Shown piece after piece: positions 1-6,968 of a DNA stretch of 51,557 bases. The notes under the pieces were generated by a model. That model made no database searches, was not told the origin of the DNA, and saw only the letters and a program-made list of their open reading frames with translations. Source of the stretch: Hahella ganghwensis DSM 17046 (GTDB lineage Bacteria > Pseudomonadota > Gammaproteobacteria > Pseudomonadales > Oleiphilaceae). Location: the NCBI RefSeq assembly GCF_000376785.1, contig NZ_AQXX01000097.1, positions 1-51,557 on the forward strand. The letters run 5' to 3'. Position 1 is the first letter of the stretch, and each line of letters opens with the position of its first letter. The position numbers were made by a program, and so were the translations under genes.

Positions 1-1
1 C

Positions 2-247
2 GACAATAATTGGGTGGAAAACCAGATCCGGCCTTGGGCGCTGGGTCGTTCCAACTGGTTGTTTGCCGGATCGCTGCGCAGTGGTCAGCGGGCAGCGGCA
101 GTAATGAGTCTGATCCAATCGGCCAAACTGAACGGACATGATCCCTATGCTTATCTGAAAGATGTACTGGCGCGTCTGCCGACGCAGAAGAACAGTGCCA
201 TTGCTGAATTACTGCCTCACAACTGGAGCGGTCCGGTCAACCTGTGA
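2..247 (+). CDS. tnpC: IS66-family transposase TnpC, C-terminal end (cut by window edge)
   Basis: This is the last 81 codons of an IS66-type DDE transposase, the enzyme that cuts and joins the element ends. The frame is open from base 2, so the real start lies outside the window. The first visible residues, DNNWVENQIRPWALGR, are the family hallmark; the Glu of VEN is the third acidic residue of the DDE site. NWLFAGS follows, then the IS66 C-terminal region ending LLPHNW. The stop codon overlaps the first base pairs of the element's terminal repeat. The tnpA and tnpB partner genes expected in a full IS66 would lie upstream and cannot be seen. No stop or frameshift is present in the visible part. 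Confidence 0.93.
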   Translation, partial: DNNWVENQIRPWALGRSNWLFAGSLRSGQRAAAVMSLIQSAKLNGHDPYAYLKDVLARLPTQKNSAIAELLPHNWSGPVNL

Positions 248-673
248 TAGCCGGACGCTTACGGGAGTATCACCATCGACGATGCTTAACCTTTCAAACC
301 AGGCATTACCGCTGACCACGTGAAATAACCGACCACGAGTCGTATTTTTCACGATAGTGTCTTCCATGGAGCGTCCAATGATTTCGATGTCATCAGTGAT
401 ATCAAAGTCATCCCTGACGTTGTGGTTTTCGTCAATGAACTCCCAGTCATCGGGCTCAGGGGGAATTTCCAGTGTATAGGTTCCAGCACCCAGATAGATC
501 CTATCCATTCCTGGAGACTGGTTGGCAAGTTCTATAGCTTCCCGCAGTGAGCAATCGTCATCACAGGTGCCGTCGAATGTATCCGCGAACTTGGTCACGT
601 AAATCGTTTGCGCTCCAACCAAGTTGGATAGAGCAGATACAAGAAGTGCAGAAATGGTGACTTGATATTTCAT
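209..673 (-). pseudogene. CSLREA-domain exported protein, 3' part removed by IS66 insertion
   Basis: Residues 1-21 form a signal peptide (hydrophobic core, cleavage near GAQT). Residues 40-47 read DCSLREAI, the CSLREA motif found at the N-terminus of secreted proteins that continue as a right-handed beta-helix; AGTYTLEI and DITDDIEIIGR fit the first helix turns. Start: ATG with AAGGAAGG upstream. The native gene covers only about 137 codons (673 down to 263). The last 17 residues are encoded by the IS66 terminus, so the reading frame runs into the element and stops by chance. The rest of the beta-helix should lie beyond the IS, outside the window. The original role was probably a surface or secreted protein; the truncated product is probably non-functional. 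Confidence 0.8.
245..262 (+). mobile_element. Right terminal inverted repeat of the IS66 element
   Basis: The reverse complement of these bases begins GTAAGCGTCCGG, the GTAAGCG-type terminus of IS66-family elements. It follows directly on the transposase stop. The next eight bases, GGGAGTAT (263-270), are the predicted target-site duplication; the second copy would be outside the window at the other end of the IS. The element interrupts the CSLREA-type gene on the minus strand. Confidence 0.8.
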
Positions 674-809
674 ATGGCCTTCCTTTTCCTTGTGGAATCA
701 GCAATTAAATAAATCCCTTAACTGGCATATCCAAATTACCTCAGTCACCATATGGATGTACAGAGCACGAGCGTCTCAATGATATTGATAGGGTAAAGTC
801 TGCACTAAT

Positions 810-1388
810 CTAATAAGTAGCCACATTCTCCGCCGCAGTCGTCAGCAAAACCTTTTTATACTTCCACAAGGTAAGTTGGGTCTCTTTGTTCTGATCCCAA
901 GCTCCGGCCTGACCACAGTAGTCAACAATGGCGTCCCGGCCACCCTTCAGTAGGTCGTAAACCAGATCTGAAACCTGTTCTGCTGTCCACTTCGCCTTGT
1001 AACCTTTCGCTCCTGTAGGCGCGCCATTGGTGCCATTAATATACTGATTCAAGGTATATTTGTTTTCCCATGCCATCAGCACTGTGTAAAACTGCCCCTG
1101 CTCCGGTGTCGTATGCTGGTACCAGGGCACCACAACAAAGTGATGCACGGGATTTTCCAACATGAAATGCCATACCGCAGTGTATGAATTCCCCTCAAAT
1201 ATGACGGATGGATCGATCCTTTTCTTCACTGTGGATTTCGTAAACTTGATTCCGTCTCCGGTATCATCCTGAGTAACACCATATATTGCCTTGCTGACCT
1301 CTACCGGAACTGCCGGGCAATTATTGATATCCAGGAGCTTCTGTTTTCTCAACAAGGCTTGAATCATATCCTGTCCCTGATCTGGCAT
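810..1388 (-). CDS. Hypothetical protein, 192 aa
   Basis: I do not recognise the family. The protein is soluble-looking, with no signal peptide or membrane segment. It has an aromatic-rich centre (WHFMLENPVHHFVVVPWYQH) and a C-terminal half with several Trp and Lys residues. The ATG start has GAGGAG ten bases upstream. A small inverted repeat lies 31-49 bases before the start and may act on its expression. It stands alone between the broken CSLREA gene and the P4H/WD40 operon, in DNA that looks horizontally acquired. An effector or immunity-type protein is possible, but nothing in the sequence shows it. Confidence 0.6.
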   Translation of the reverse strand: MPDQGQDMIQALLRKQKLLDINNCPAVPVEVSKAIYGVTQDDTGDGIKFTKSTVKKRIDPSVIFEGNSYTAVWHFMLENPVHHFVVVPWYQHTTPEQGQFYTVLMAWENKYTLNQYINGTNGAPTGAKGYKAKWTAEQVSDLVYDLLKGGRDAIVDYCGQAGAWDQNKETQLTLWKYKKVLLTTAAENVATY

Positions 1389-1418
1389 TTTGTTTCTTCT
1401 CCTCTATGAGATAATTTG

Positions 1419-1437
1419 TTCTCACCTGAAGTGAGAA
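1419..1437. promoter_or_regulatory. Inverted repeat upstream of the 192-aa hypothetical gene
   Basis: TTCTCAC and GTGAGAA are perfect 7-bp arms around CTGAA. The repeat sits in the 5' leader or promoter region of the minus-strand gene. It could be an operator or a leader hairpin; there is no T-run, so a terminator is unlikely. Confidence 0.3.
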
Positions 1438-1663
1438 TTTCGACAAGGGTATGGACAGCTTTTGTAAGCTACGAGCGACAACCAGATATCACGAAATAAC
1501 TAACAGGCGGCCCATAACACAGGACGCTAATCCGAACAGATAACTCGGTAGACTTTGATTCTTCTACTAAGTAATGCGGGATATTGGAAAAGTTCCCTTA
1601 ATCAAAAGATGCTGCTGATTAACTTCCTGCTCGGCATAGACTCCTGTAACCGTCATTGTTCCC

Positions 1664-3106
1664 TCAGGTCTCGTGTGACTCAATCCGACCTGTGTAAGAG
1701 GAAGAAAAGAGTTTACCCCCATTACCCCAGCATAGTGATGTTGCAAAGTTGCTATGCATATGAATTTCTGCAGACATCTCAGACTCCAGGTTAAAGCCCA
1801 TGACTTTACCGTCTTCAGCGCAAGTGATTACTTCAGAGCCTTTGATAGTAATATCCCGGACAATGCCATTGTGGATCTTCCAACACTGAACAACCTCTAA
1901 AGACGTGGCGTCCAATTGAGAGACGAATCCAGATTCACCACCAACAAAAAAGAATTCACCATTTCCCGCCAAGCATCGTACAGAATCCTCCAAACAGATT
2001 TCAGATACTGTTTCGAGTGAAGCCAGCTTTAGATATTTAACCTCTCCCTCGGAGGTACTGATTAAGAAACCATCGTCTGTCACGACCAAGATTTTCCAGA
2101 CCCAACCCTTGGATACTTGTTTGCTATCGATAAGCTTGCCTGATGTATCCCATCTGCTCACACATCCATCAGCACCGCAGGTTAAAATACTCTCTCCACA
2201 AACAGCGACACTCAACACCGACTGGTGATCCGTGTGAATTTTTTCTATTAGTTCATAACCAGAGGCCCCTTCTTCCCAGATCAATAAGAATCCGTCTCTT
2301 GATACGGAGTACAAATAATTCCCTGACCCCGTTATATCAAACACTGAGTTCTCATGGCTCACGAGTGTTTGCTCCAAAGTCATCGACTCGTTCCAGATTT
2401 TTATAGATTTATCTCGTGAAGCAGAAGCTATTCGCTTCCCTGGAAGATTGATCAGCTTCCAAATATATCCATCGTGATGTGACTGATTCAGTTCTCGTTG
2501 CCCGACCACCCTGTAAATAAGGTCACTGCGCAGAATATACTTAAAGTTCTTCGTCACTGTTTGCCCGCTATGCCAAAGAGAGTGATCGAAGATCATCACA
2601 TCTCCCATGCGACCTTTATATTCGGCAACTTTGACCGTTCCTGATTGATCCTCAAAGAAGGCCGTCTCGCCCCCCTCATAGTCATTACGGTCGTTTAGAT
2701 ATAAAAGAAAAGTGAGAACGGACTCTTCGCCAGGCTTGGCAAAGTAAATACCATCCTGATGTATAGAGAAGCTCTGACCTGCAGCGTATTTACAGTACCT
2801 GAGTCTTTCATTGAGACCCGAGAGAACATATGACTTATTACTGGTTTCGATTTTTTCTGGTGTTAGGTAACGCACCTTTTCAAACAGCACATCGGCTAAA
2901 CCGGAATCATCAACCTGAAGACGCTCATTGTTTCTATAGCTCTCTGGGTACTTGTCATTGGCAGGTCTGAATTCAGTGCATGTCGCTTGCCTGAGAATCT
3001 CCTCGCACTCTGCTTTACTGAAAGCGTTTCTGATGACAAAGCATACCTTTTTTGTTTGAGGTGATAGATCTACAAGCTTCTCGTTAGCTTCGCAATCCAA
3101 CATCAT
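1664..3106 (-). CDS. 2OG-Fe(II) oxygenase (prolyl 4-hydroxylase type) fused to a WD40 propeller
   Basis: The N-terminal ~200 residues are a prolyl-4-hydroxylase-like dioxygenase. The iron ligands are visible as H116-x-D118 (SIHQDG) and H179 (LWHSGQ), with K189/R193 in the KYILRSDLIY strand as the 2-oxoglutarate anchor; YEGGETAF is also typical. Residues ~213-480 are WD40-like repeats (SASRDKSIKIW, SVSRDGFLLIW, TCGADGCVSRW and weaker ones), about six or seven blades. No signal peptide, so cytoplasmic. The family hydroxylates Pro or other residues on proteins; here the propeller probably selects the substrate, which is unknown. The ATG overlaps the stop of the HD gene as ATGA, so the two are translationally coupled and share the TetR-controlled promoter. 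The fusion of these two domains is unusual in bacteria. Confidence 0.85.
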   Translation of the reverse strand: MMLDCEANEKLVDLSPQTKKVCFVIRNAFSKAECEEILRQATCTEFRPANDKYPESYRNNERLQVDDSGLADVLFEKVRYLTPEKIETSNKSYVLSGLNERLRYCKYAAGQSFSIHQDGIYFAKPGEESVLTFLLYLNDRNDYEGGETAFFEDQSGTVKVAEYKGRMGDVMIFDHSLWHSGQTVTKNFKYILRSDLIYRVVGQRELNQSHHDGYIWKLINLPGKRIASASRDKSIKIWNESMTLEQTLVSHENSVFDITGSGNYLYSVSRDGFLLIWEEGASGYELIEKIHTDHQSVLSVAVCGESILTCGADGCVSRWDTSGKLIDSKQVSKGWVWKILVVTDDGFLISTSEGEVKYLKLASLETVSEICLEDSVRCLAGNGEFFFVGGESGFVSQLDATSLEVVQCWKIHNGIVRDITIKGSEVITCAEDGKVMGFNLESEMSAEIHMHSNFATSLCWGNGGKLFSSSYTGRIESHET

Positions 3107-3738
3107 AATGCCCCCTCCTTTGTCAAAGCATCAATTTCCCACGCGATGTTTTGGCGAGCCTGATACTCAAACGTTTTACGAAAAACAGATGTTTGGTAAA
3201 GATAATCCCGCTGAAGAAACGACTTCAAAATCCGTATTCTTCCCCGGCAATATTGACCTCCAGGTAAGTTATATTCATCCCGGCACTGTTTTGCATACTG
3301 GCTGTACTCTTCTCTGGAAGAACCAAGAATCGCCAAATCTAAATCGACGAATAACCTTTCGTCACTGGATTTGGTCGACATATGATCTTCCGTCGCCAAG
3401 ATGAGTTCAGCGGCTTCATTCGCTTCTGAAGACAATTCGAGGTCACCTATTGCTTCCAGGCACATTTGGGCACTCACCTTTTCATTAGCAGTGAATCTAT
3501 TTTGGATAACATCGTGAAACCAGATAGCAATGTAGAACGCTTGCCTATTGTTGATTGCAGCCTTGTATTTTTCCGCAAGAAGTAGGAGGTGAATCACATG
3601 ATTGAGTGAATGATATTGGCGCTCTTTGGAGGTGTATTGGCGCACCAAAAACCTGAACCATCGCTCAGCCTGAAGGCTATTCCCACCCCAGCGATCTATA
3701 TTTCGACTCCAACTCGCTTCCAGGATTTCCAGGTTCAA
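3103..3738 (-). CDS. HD-superfamily metal-dependent phosphohydrolase (COG4339-like)
   Basis: Visible metal-ligand motifs are YHSLNH (residues 42-47), FHD (74-76), EDH (117-119) and DLDLAILG (132-139), the pattern of predicted HD-type phosphohydrolases of about 210 residues. Substrate unknown; nucleotides are likely. The frame is open further up, but that would begin inside the operator palindrome. I choose the TTG at 3738: AAGGGGTGG lies just before it, and it gives 211 residues starting MNLEILEASW, where the family normally begins. First gene of a two-gene operon; its stop overlaps the start of the oxygenase/WD40 gene. A -35 TTGACG and -10 TATAAA lie upstream, flanked by two palindromes, so repression by the divergent TetR protein is likely. 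Confidence 0.8.
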   Translation of the reverse strand: MNLEILEASWSRNIDRWGGNSLQAERWFRFLVRQYTSKERQYHSLNHVIHLLLLAEKYKAAINNRQAFYIAIWFHDVIQNRFTANEKVSAQMCLEAIGDLELSSEANEAAELILATEDHMSTKSSDERLFVDLDLAILGSSREEYSQYAKQCRDEYNLPGGQYCRGRIRILKSFLQRDYLYQTSVFRKTFEYQARQNIAWEIDALTKEGAL

Positions 3739-3755
3739 ATTACCACCCCTTAAAT

Positions 3756-3771
3756 TTGGTTGAACAACCAA
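3756..3771. promoter_or_regulatory. Operator O1 of the TetR-HD divergon, overlapping the operon transcription start
   Basis: TTGGTTGAACAACCAA has 7-bp arms around AA. On the minus strand a promoter reads TTGACG (3801-3796), an 18-base spacer and TATAAA (3777-3772). The predicted start of transcription, about 3765, falls inside this palindrome. A repressor bound here would block the HD/P4H operon. Confidence 0.65.
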
Positions 3772-3806
3772 TTTATATCCCAACACATTCTCACCCGTCA
3801 AGTAAT

Positions 3807-3822
3807 TTGGTTGATCGACCAA
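3807..3822. promoter_or_regulatory. Operator O2, overlapping the tetR -35 region
   Basis: TTGGTTGATCGACCAA matches O1 in sequence (TTGGTTGA..ACCAA). The two sites are 51 bp apart, close to five helical turns, so they face the same side of the DNA. On the plus strand TTGGTT (3807-3812), a 17-base spacer and TAAGAT (3830-3835) form a plausible tetR promoter, so binding here would give autorepression. It also lies just upstream of the -35 of the operon promoter. Confidence 0.65.
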
Positions 3823-3866
3823 TAAATGATAAGATCACCTCAACAAAAACCTCAGAGAAATGAGCA

Positions 3867-4472
3867 ATGCCGCGCCCCTCCAACAAAGATGAAAGAAGAA
3901 AACAGATCGTCGAAGGTCTGCTCGAAGTGATGTCGAAAAAAGGTTATGAGAACGCCTCTATCCAGGCGATAGGCAAAGCGTGTGGATTAACACCAGGGCT
4001 TATTCATTATCACTTTAAGAGTAAGCAGGAAATCCTGGTTGCCCTGATAAAAACCCTCTCCTCAATCGCGTGGGATAGATATGAAGAGTTATTGGAAAAA
4101 GCCACCAGCCCCAAAGAAAAGCTGGAAGCCTTTATCGACGCGGCCCTGTCCTTAGGGCCAAACTCAAACGAAAAGGCCGTCTCTGCCTGGGTCATTATTG
4201 GCGCTGAGGCTATCCGCCAGGCCGAGGTTCAAGAGCTTTATCAGGAAATTATTAACCGCAATAAATTGGAACTGATCGCACGGCTGTCAGAATACGCGAC
4301 AGACACCAAGGCCATGTTAACAGCCCAGAATATTGAAAATATCGCCATGATGAGCATCGCTTCAATAGAGGGGGCTTATCAATTAGCGACCACTGCCAAA
4401 GAGATTTCACCGAAAGGGTATGCAGCCGATACGGTGAAGCGATTCATTTTCAGCCTTCTGCATAACTCATAA
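3867..4472 (+). CDS. TetR/AcrR-family transcriptional repressor
   Basis: 201 residues. The N-terminal helix-turn-helix is clear: ENASIQAIGKACGLTPGLIHYHF, residues ~28-50, followed by KSKQEILVALI. The C-terminal ligand domain resembles the BetI/TetR_C_6 type (SAWVIIGAEAIRQ, SIEGAYQLA). It is transcribed away from the HD and oxygenase/WD40 genes, with two near-identical palindromes between them, the classic layout of a local repressor. The inducing ligand is unknown; if the operon genes act on a nucleotide or a stress product, that could be the ligand. The start is the ATG after GAGAAATGAGC, a weak ribosome site. Confidence 0.9.
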   Translation: MPRPSNKDERRKQIVEGLLEVMSKKGYENASIQAIGKACGLTPGLIHYHFKSKQEILVALIKTLSSIAWDRYEELLEKATSPKEKLEAFIDAALSLGPNSNEKAVSAWVIIGAEAIRQAEVQELYQEIINRNKLELIARLSEYATDTKAMLTAQNIENIAMMSIASIEGAYQLATTAKEISPKGYAADTVKRFIFSLLHNS

Positions 4473-4850
4473 TGAAGACGTAGCTGTGCAACAGTATCAA
4501 TTTAAAATCACTGAAAGTTAGAGCTTTACACAACGAGAAGGGATCTAAAACTTCTGGTGACTGTAGGGCTTAAACGCGACCGACTTCGGTGAGCAACCAG
4601 TATAAATAGTTAAATATTGTGTAAATCGACCGCAAAGTTCGGACTAAATCCGAAACTTTCATGGTACTTTTAATTTTCTCTCAAGTTATCGTTCCGTACA
4701 AAAATACTTTTTTGACTAATCCTTCATAGGGTTAGACAGATTCAAGTACCTACTGCGGATTGTGTAACGACCAATGTTTGCAACCTCTTTATGGTGATAC
4801 AATAACCAGTCAGTTTAGAATCAAACTGGAATAAACTTAAGGAGGTCAGC
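4473..4850. other. Intergenic region with toxin-antitoxin promoter and operator-like repeat
   Basis: 378 bases without a convincing gene. Two items stand out. (1) An imperfect hairpin at 4634-4659 (AAAGTTCGGA, loop, TCCGAAACTTT), perhaps the end of the tetR transcript, though no T-run follows at once. (2) Just before the antitoxin, TACAAT at 4798-4803 could be a -10 box, and CAGTTT/AAACTG (4811-4828) is an inverted repeat at the predicted transcription start, as expected for autoregulation of a TA operon. Confidence 0.4.
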
Positions 4851-5096
4851 ATGGCTGGCAAGTCAGTGGATAAAGATGATTATGAGCTGCGTTCGTTCGA
4901 TGACGTGTCTGTGGATGAAATAGCAGAGTTAGCTTTACAGGCAGGGAAACAAGCCAGGGATCGAGCACTAAATGCCGGGTTGGAAGTATGTCGTATCGAC
5001 GAACAGGGCCGCACGGTGATCGATAAGAAATTACCCGATGGAACAATTCAAACAACGATTCAGGAAGAGTCAAAAGAAGATGACCAAAAAGCCTAA
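4851..5096 (+). CDS. Putative antitoxin partner of the zeta-type toxin
   Basis: 81 residues, acidic at both ends (DKDDYELRSFDDVSVDE, EESKEDDQKA). A central helix (IAELALQAGKQARDRALNAG) is followed by a short strand-rich stretch (VCRIDEQGRTVIDKKLPDG). I do not recognise a DNA-binding motif. It has an excellent AAGGAGGT ribosome site and overlaps the start of the downstream kinase gene by 17 bases, as antitoxin genes usually do. Small acidic proteins in this position accompany COG4185/zeta-like kinases, so the antitoxin role is inferred from position and size. An inverted repeat at 4811-4828 is a likely autoregulatory site. Confidence 0.65.
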   Translation: MAGKSVDKDDYELRSFDDVSVDEIAELALQAGKQARDRALNAGLEVCRIDEQGRTVIDKKLPDGTIQTTIQEESKEDDQKA

Positions 5097-5679
5097 ACTA
5101 ATTTTAATTGCCGGGCCTAACGGGTCAGGAAAAAGTACGCTCACTAACCACTTGATGACAAAAGGCTTTGATTTTGGCGTTTATGTAAACCCTGATGAAA
5201 TTGCCGCTCGCCTTACCGGCTCTGACATTGAAAGAGCCAGACAAGCCCAAAAAATTGCAGAGAATCAGCGCAACAAGTTAAGAGTTGCAGGGGTTTCTCA
5301 CTCATTTGAATCAGTTATGAGTCACCCGAGTAAAATAGAATACATGGTGCAGGCTCAGGCTGACGGATTTGAAGTTACTCTGCTATTTGTTGGGATTAAT
5401 GACCCGAAAGTTAATGTCCGGCGTGTAGCCAACCGAGTGAAGGAAGGCGGACACCCCGTCCCTATCGATAAAATATTATCTCGATACCAGCGAACAATGG
5501 ACATGCTTTTTGATGCTGCCATGACAGCGGATCACGCGCTTATATTTGATAACTCTAGCGATGAAGGTATTAAGCTAATCGCAGAAGTTAAGAACAGTGA
5601 CCTGATTCGCTATGAAAAAGGTGTTCCTTGGGTCCAAGTACACTTTATGGACAAATACACAAAGAAAAACGAGACTTAA
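5080..5679 (+). CDS. Zeta-toxin-like P-loop kinase (COG4185 family)
   Basis: 199 residues. A Walker A motif, AGPNGSGKST, lies at residues 11-20. YVNPDEIAARL, FESVMSH and NRVKEGGHPVPIDKI..RY are conserved elements of the zeta/PezT-like kinase group. Zeta toxins phosphorylate UDP-N-acetylglucosamine and block wall synthesis; whether this subfamily has the same substrate is not known to me. The frame extends 14 codons further up, but the ATG at 5080 is preferred: the protein then begins MTKKPKLILIAGPNG, and GAAGAG/AAGAAG lie nearby. It overlaps the antitoxin gene, so the two are co-translated. The position next to tRNA-Pro suggests it stabilises an acquired region. Confidence 0.82.
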   Translation: MTKKPKLILIAGPNGSGKSTLTNHLMTKGFDFGVYVNPDEIAARLTGSDIERARQAQKIAENQRNKLRVAGVSHSFESVMSHPSKIEYMVQAQADGFEVTLLFVGINDPKVNVRRVANRVKEGGHPVPIDKILSRYQRTMDMLFDAAMTADHALIFDNSSDEGIKLIAEVKNSDLIRYEKGVPWVQVHFMDKYTKKNET

Positions 5680-5888
5680 CAGCCTCGTCAGGCGGGGCAC
5701 TCCCTTCCAAGGACACCCGCCATTACTTTTTGTTTATAAGCTTGCTCCCGTGCCATTACCCTACCCTTCGCAACATAACAATACCTGCCAAAAACTTTGT
5801 GACAATGCTCTAAAGCAGCTCGAAAGGGTAGAACCCAAATGACAGCTCGGGTATGCATTGCATGGGTATAAGTAGCCTCTGCATATGG

Positions 5889-5906
5889 CATGAATAGCTA
5901 TTCATG
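5889..5906. repeat. 18-bp perfect palindrome
   Basis: CATGAATAGCTATTCATG is fully self-complementary, with no spacer. It lies seven bases beyond the stop of the minus-strand mini-ORF. It could be an operator or a transcript-end hairpin; no T-run follows on either strand. Confidence 0.4.
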
Positions 5907-5912
5907 TGCACA

Positions 5913-6020
5913 TCAACTCTCCCAAACCAAGACTGCTAACATCACCACAATAACGACTGCCGCAATAAGTAGCGGAAAAATATATACCAGATAGTTAAGA
6001 GTTAAAGAAGAAGGAATCAT
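5913..6020 (-). CDS. Possible 35-aa single-pass membrane peptide
   Basis: The frame starts ATG ATT CCT and codes for 35 residues. Residues 1-9 (MIPSSLTLN) are polar; residues 10-32 are almost entirely hydrophobic (YLVYIFPLLIAAVVIVV, then MLAVLVW), enough for one membrane helix; the peptide ends WES. No clear ribosome site precedes the ATG (CCTAAAGTTTAGCA), the main doubt. The composition is far from random for this AT-rich DNA. It lies just downstream of tRNA-Pro in the tRNA's own direction of transcription, so it could ride on the tRNA transcript. Function unknown; type I toxins and small membrane regulators look like this. Confidence 0.3.
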   Translation of the reverse strand: MIPSSLTLNYLVYIFPLLIAAVVIVVMLAVLVWES

Positions 6021-6121
6021 TGCTAAACTTTAGGATCAAAAAAAGAAGCCATTCCGAAACTATTGCGGTCTAGAATTCCGAACTTTGAAGTGGTTTTACA
6101 TATTGGAAAAGGATATTAAAT

Positions 6122-6198
6122 TGGTCGGGACGGCAGGATTTGAACCTGCGACCACTTGCACCCCATACAAGTGCGCTACCAGACTGCGCTACGCCCCG
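6122..6198 (-). tRNA. tRNA-Pro(GGG)
   Basis: 77 nt with encoded CCA. Acceptor arms CGGGGCG and CGTCCCG pair with one G-U. The anticodon stem is CTTGT/GCAAG with loop ATGGGGT, giving anticodon GGG (codon CCC) after the invariant T33. The T-arm reads GCAGGTTCAAATCCTGC. It follows merR in the same direction, the usual pseudomonad-type arrangement. Confidence 0.95.
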
Positions 6199-6326
6199 AC
6201 TGAGAAGTTCCATACGATTGCTGGAACGGGTGCGAATATTACCCCAAGCGAATGGAATTTTAAAGGGTTGGAAAGCAAATTTTTAGGACGAATGTTGAAT
6301 CATCATTCGTCCTTGGGGTAGAAGCT

Positions 6327-6683
6327 CTACCTTTCCAGGACTAACAATACTTCTTCAAGCTCAGTGATCATTTGGCGAATCAGCTGTTTAGCCTGAGTAG
6401 CATCGTCCTTATTCTCGGAACCCGACAGTTTCTGCTTGGCGCCACCAATCGTATAGCCCTGATCATACAGGAGACTTCGAATCTGGCGGATCATCAGTAC
6501 GTCCTGACGCTGATAATAGCGACGATTACCGCGTCGCTTCACCGGCGCCAGTTGTGGGAACTCTTGCTCCCAATAACGCAGCACATGAGCTTTTACACTG
6601 CAGAGATCACTGACTTCGCCAATGGTGAAATAACGTTTGCCCGGTATCGGGGGCAATTCATCATTGTGACTGGGTTCCAGCAT
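6327..6683 (-). CDS. MerR-family transcriptional regulator, ihfA-linked
   Basis: 118 residues with an N-terminal winged helix ([24 protein letters not shown], ~17-40) and the RRGNRRYY wing typical of MerR proteins; the C-terminal helix ends [13 protein letters not shown]. It lacks a cysteine-rich metal-binding tail, so it is not a classical mercury sensor. Its gene overlaps ihfA by 23 bases, an arrangement conserved in pseudomonads and relatives. Regulated genes are not known. It probably shares the pheST-ihfA transcript. Confidence 0.9.
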   Translation of the reverse strand: MLEPSHNDELPPIPGKRYFTIGEVSDLCSVKAHVLRYWEQEFPQLAPVKRRGNRRYYQRQDVLMIRQIRSLLYDQGYTIGGAKQKLSGSENKDDATQAKQLIRQMITELEEVLLVLER

Positions 6684-6966
6684 AGGCTTCTACTTTTGCT
6701 TTTAATTTCTGGCCCGGACGAAACGTTACCACACGACGTGCGGTAATAGGAATTTCCTCTCCCGTCTTCGGATTTCTACCCGGCCGCTGTTTTTTATCTC
6801 GCAAATCAAAATTACCAAAGCCCGATAGCTTCACTTGCTCGTTGTGGCTCAGAGCATCCCGAACCTCATCAAAGAAGGCTTCTACCATTTCTTTGGCTTC
6901 TCTCTTATTGAGCCCAACCTCCTGATAGAGGCGCTCAGCCATATCTGCTTTTGTCAAAGCTCCCAC
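6661..6966 (-). CDS. ihfA: Integration host factor alpha subunit
   Basis: 101 residues, the normal IHF-alpha length. With IHF-beta it forms the heterodimer that binds and bends DNA in recombination, replication and sigma54 promoters. The family signature [23 protein letters not shown] is complete, including the Pro at the tip of the DNA-inserting arm (RPGRNP). The start is GTG with GAGGAG seven bases before it. It follows pheT by two bases, the ancestral arrangement in gammaproteobacteria, and overlaps the merR gene. Confidence 0.97.
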   Translation of the reverse strand: MGALTKADMAERLYQEVGLNKREAKEMVEAFFDEVRDALSHNEQVKLSGFGNFDLRDKKQRPGRNPKTGEEIPITARRVVTFRPGQKLKAKVEAYAGTQSQ

Positions 6967-6968
6967 GA

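Larger units (their letters stand above)
5680..6121. other. Gene-poor, AT-rich stretch between the TA module and tRNA-Pro
   Basis: No gene of normal size. It contains an 18-bp perfect palindrome (5889-5906) and one possible 35-codon membrane-peptide gene on the minus strand (5913-6020). The plus-strand reading frames here show no family features. This is the side of tRNA-Pro where island attachment sites usually lie, but I saw no copy of the tRNA 3' end inside 1-6100. Confidence 0.4.

Noticed and set aside
3739-3822. 28-codon N-terminal extension of the HD protein
   Set aside because: It would start with TTG inside an operator palindrome and span the promoter; a ribosome site precedes TTG 3738 instead.
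4634-4659. Hairpin after tetR considered as a terminator
   Set aside because: The arms have a bulge and no T-run follows directly; kept only as a note.
6085-6321. Plus-strand frame reading [10 protein letters not shown]...ATRLRYAP
   Set aside because: This is the antisense of tRNA-Pro, a well-known spurious protein found in many databases.
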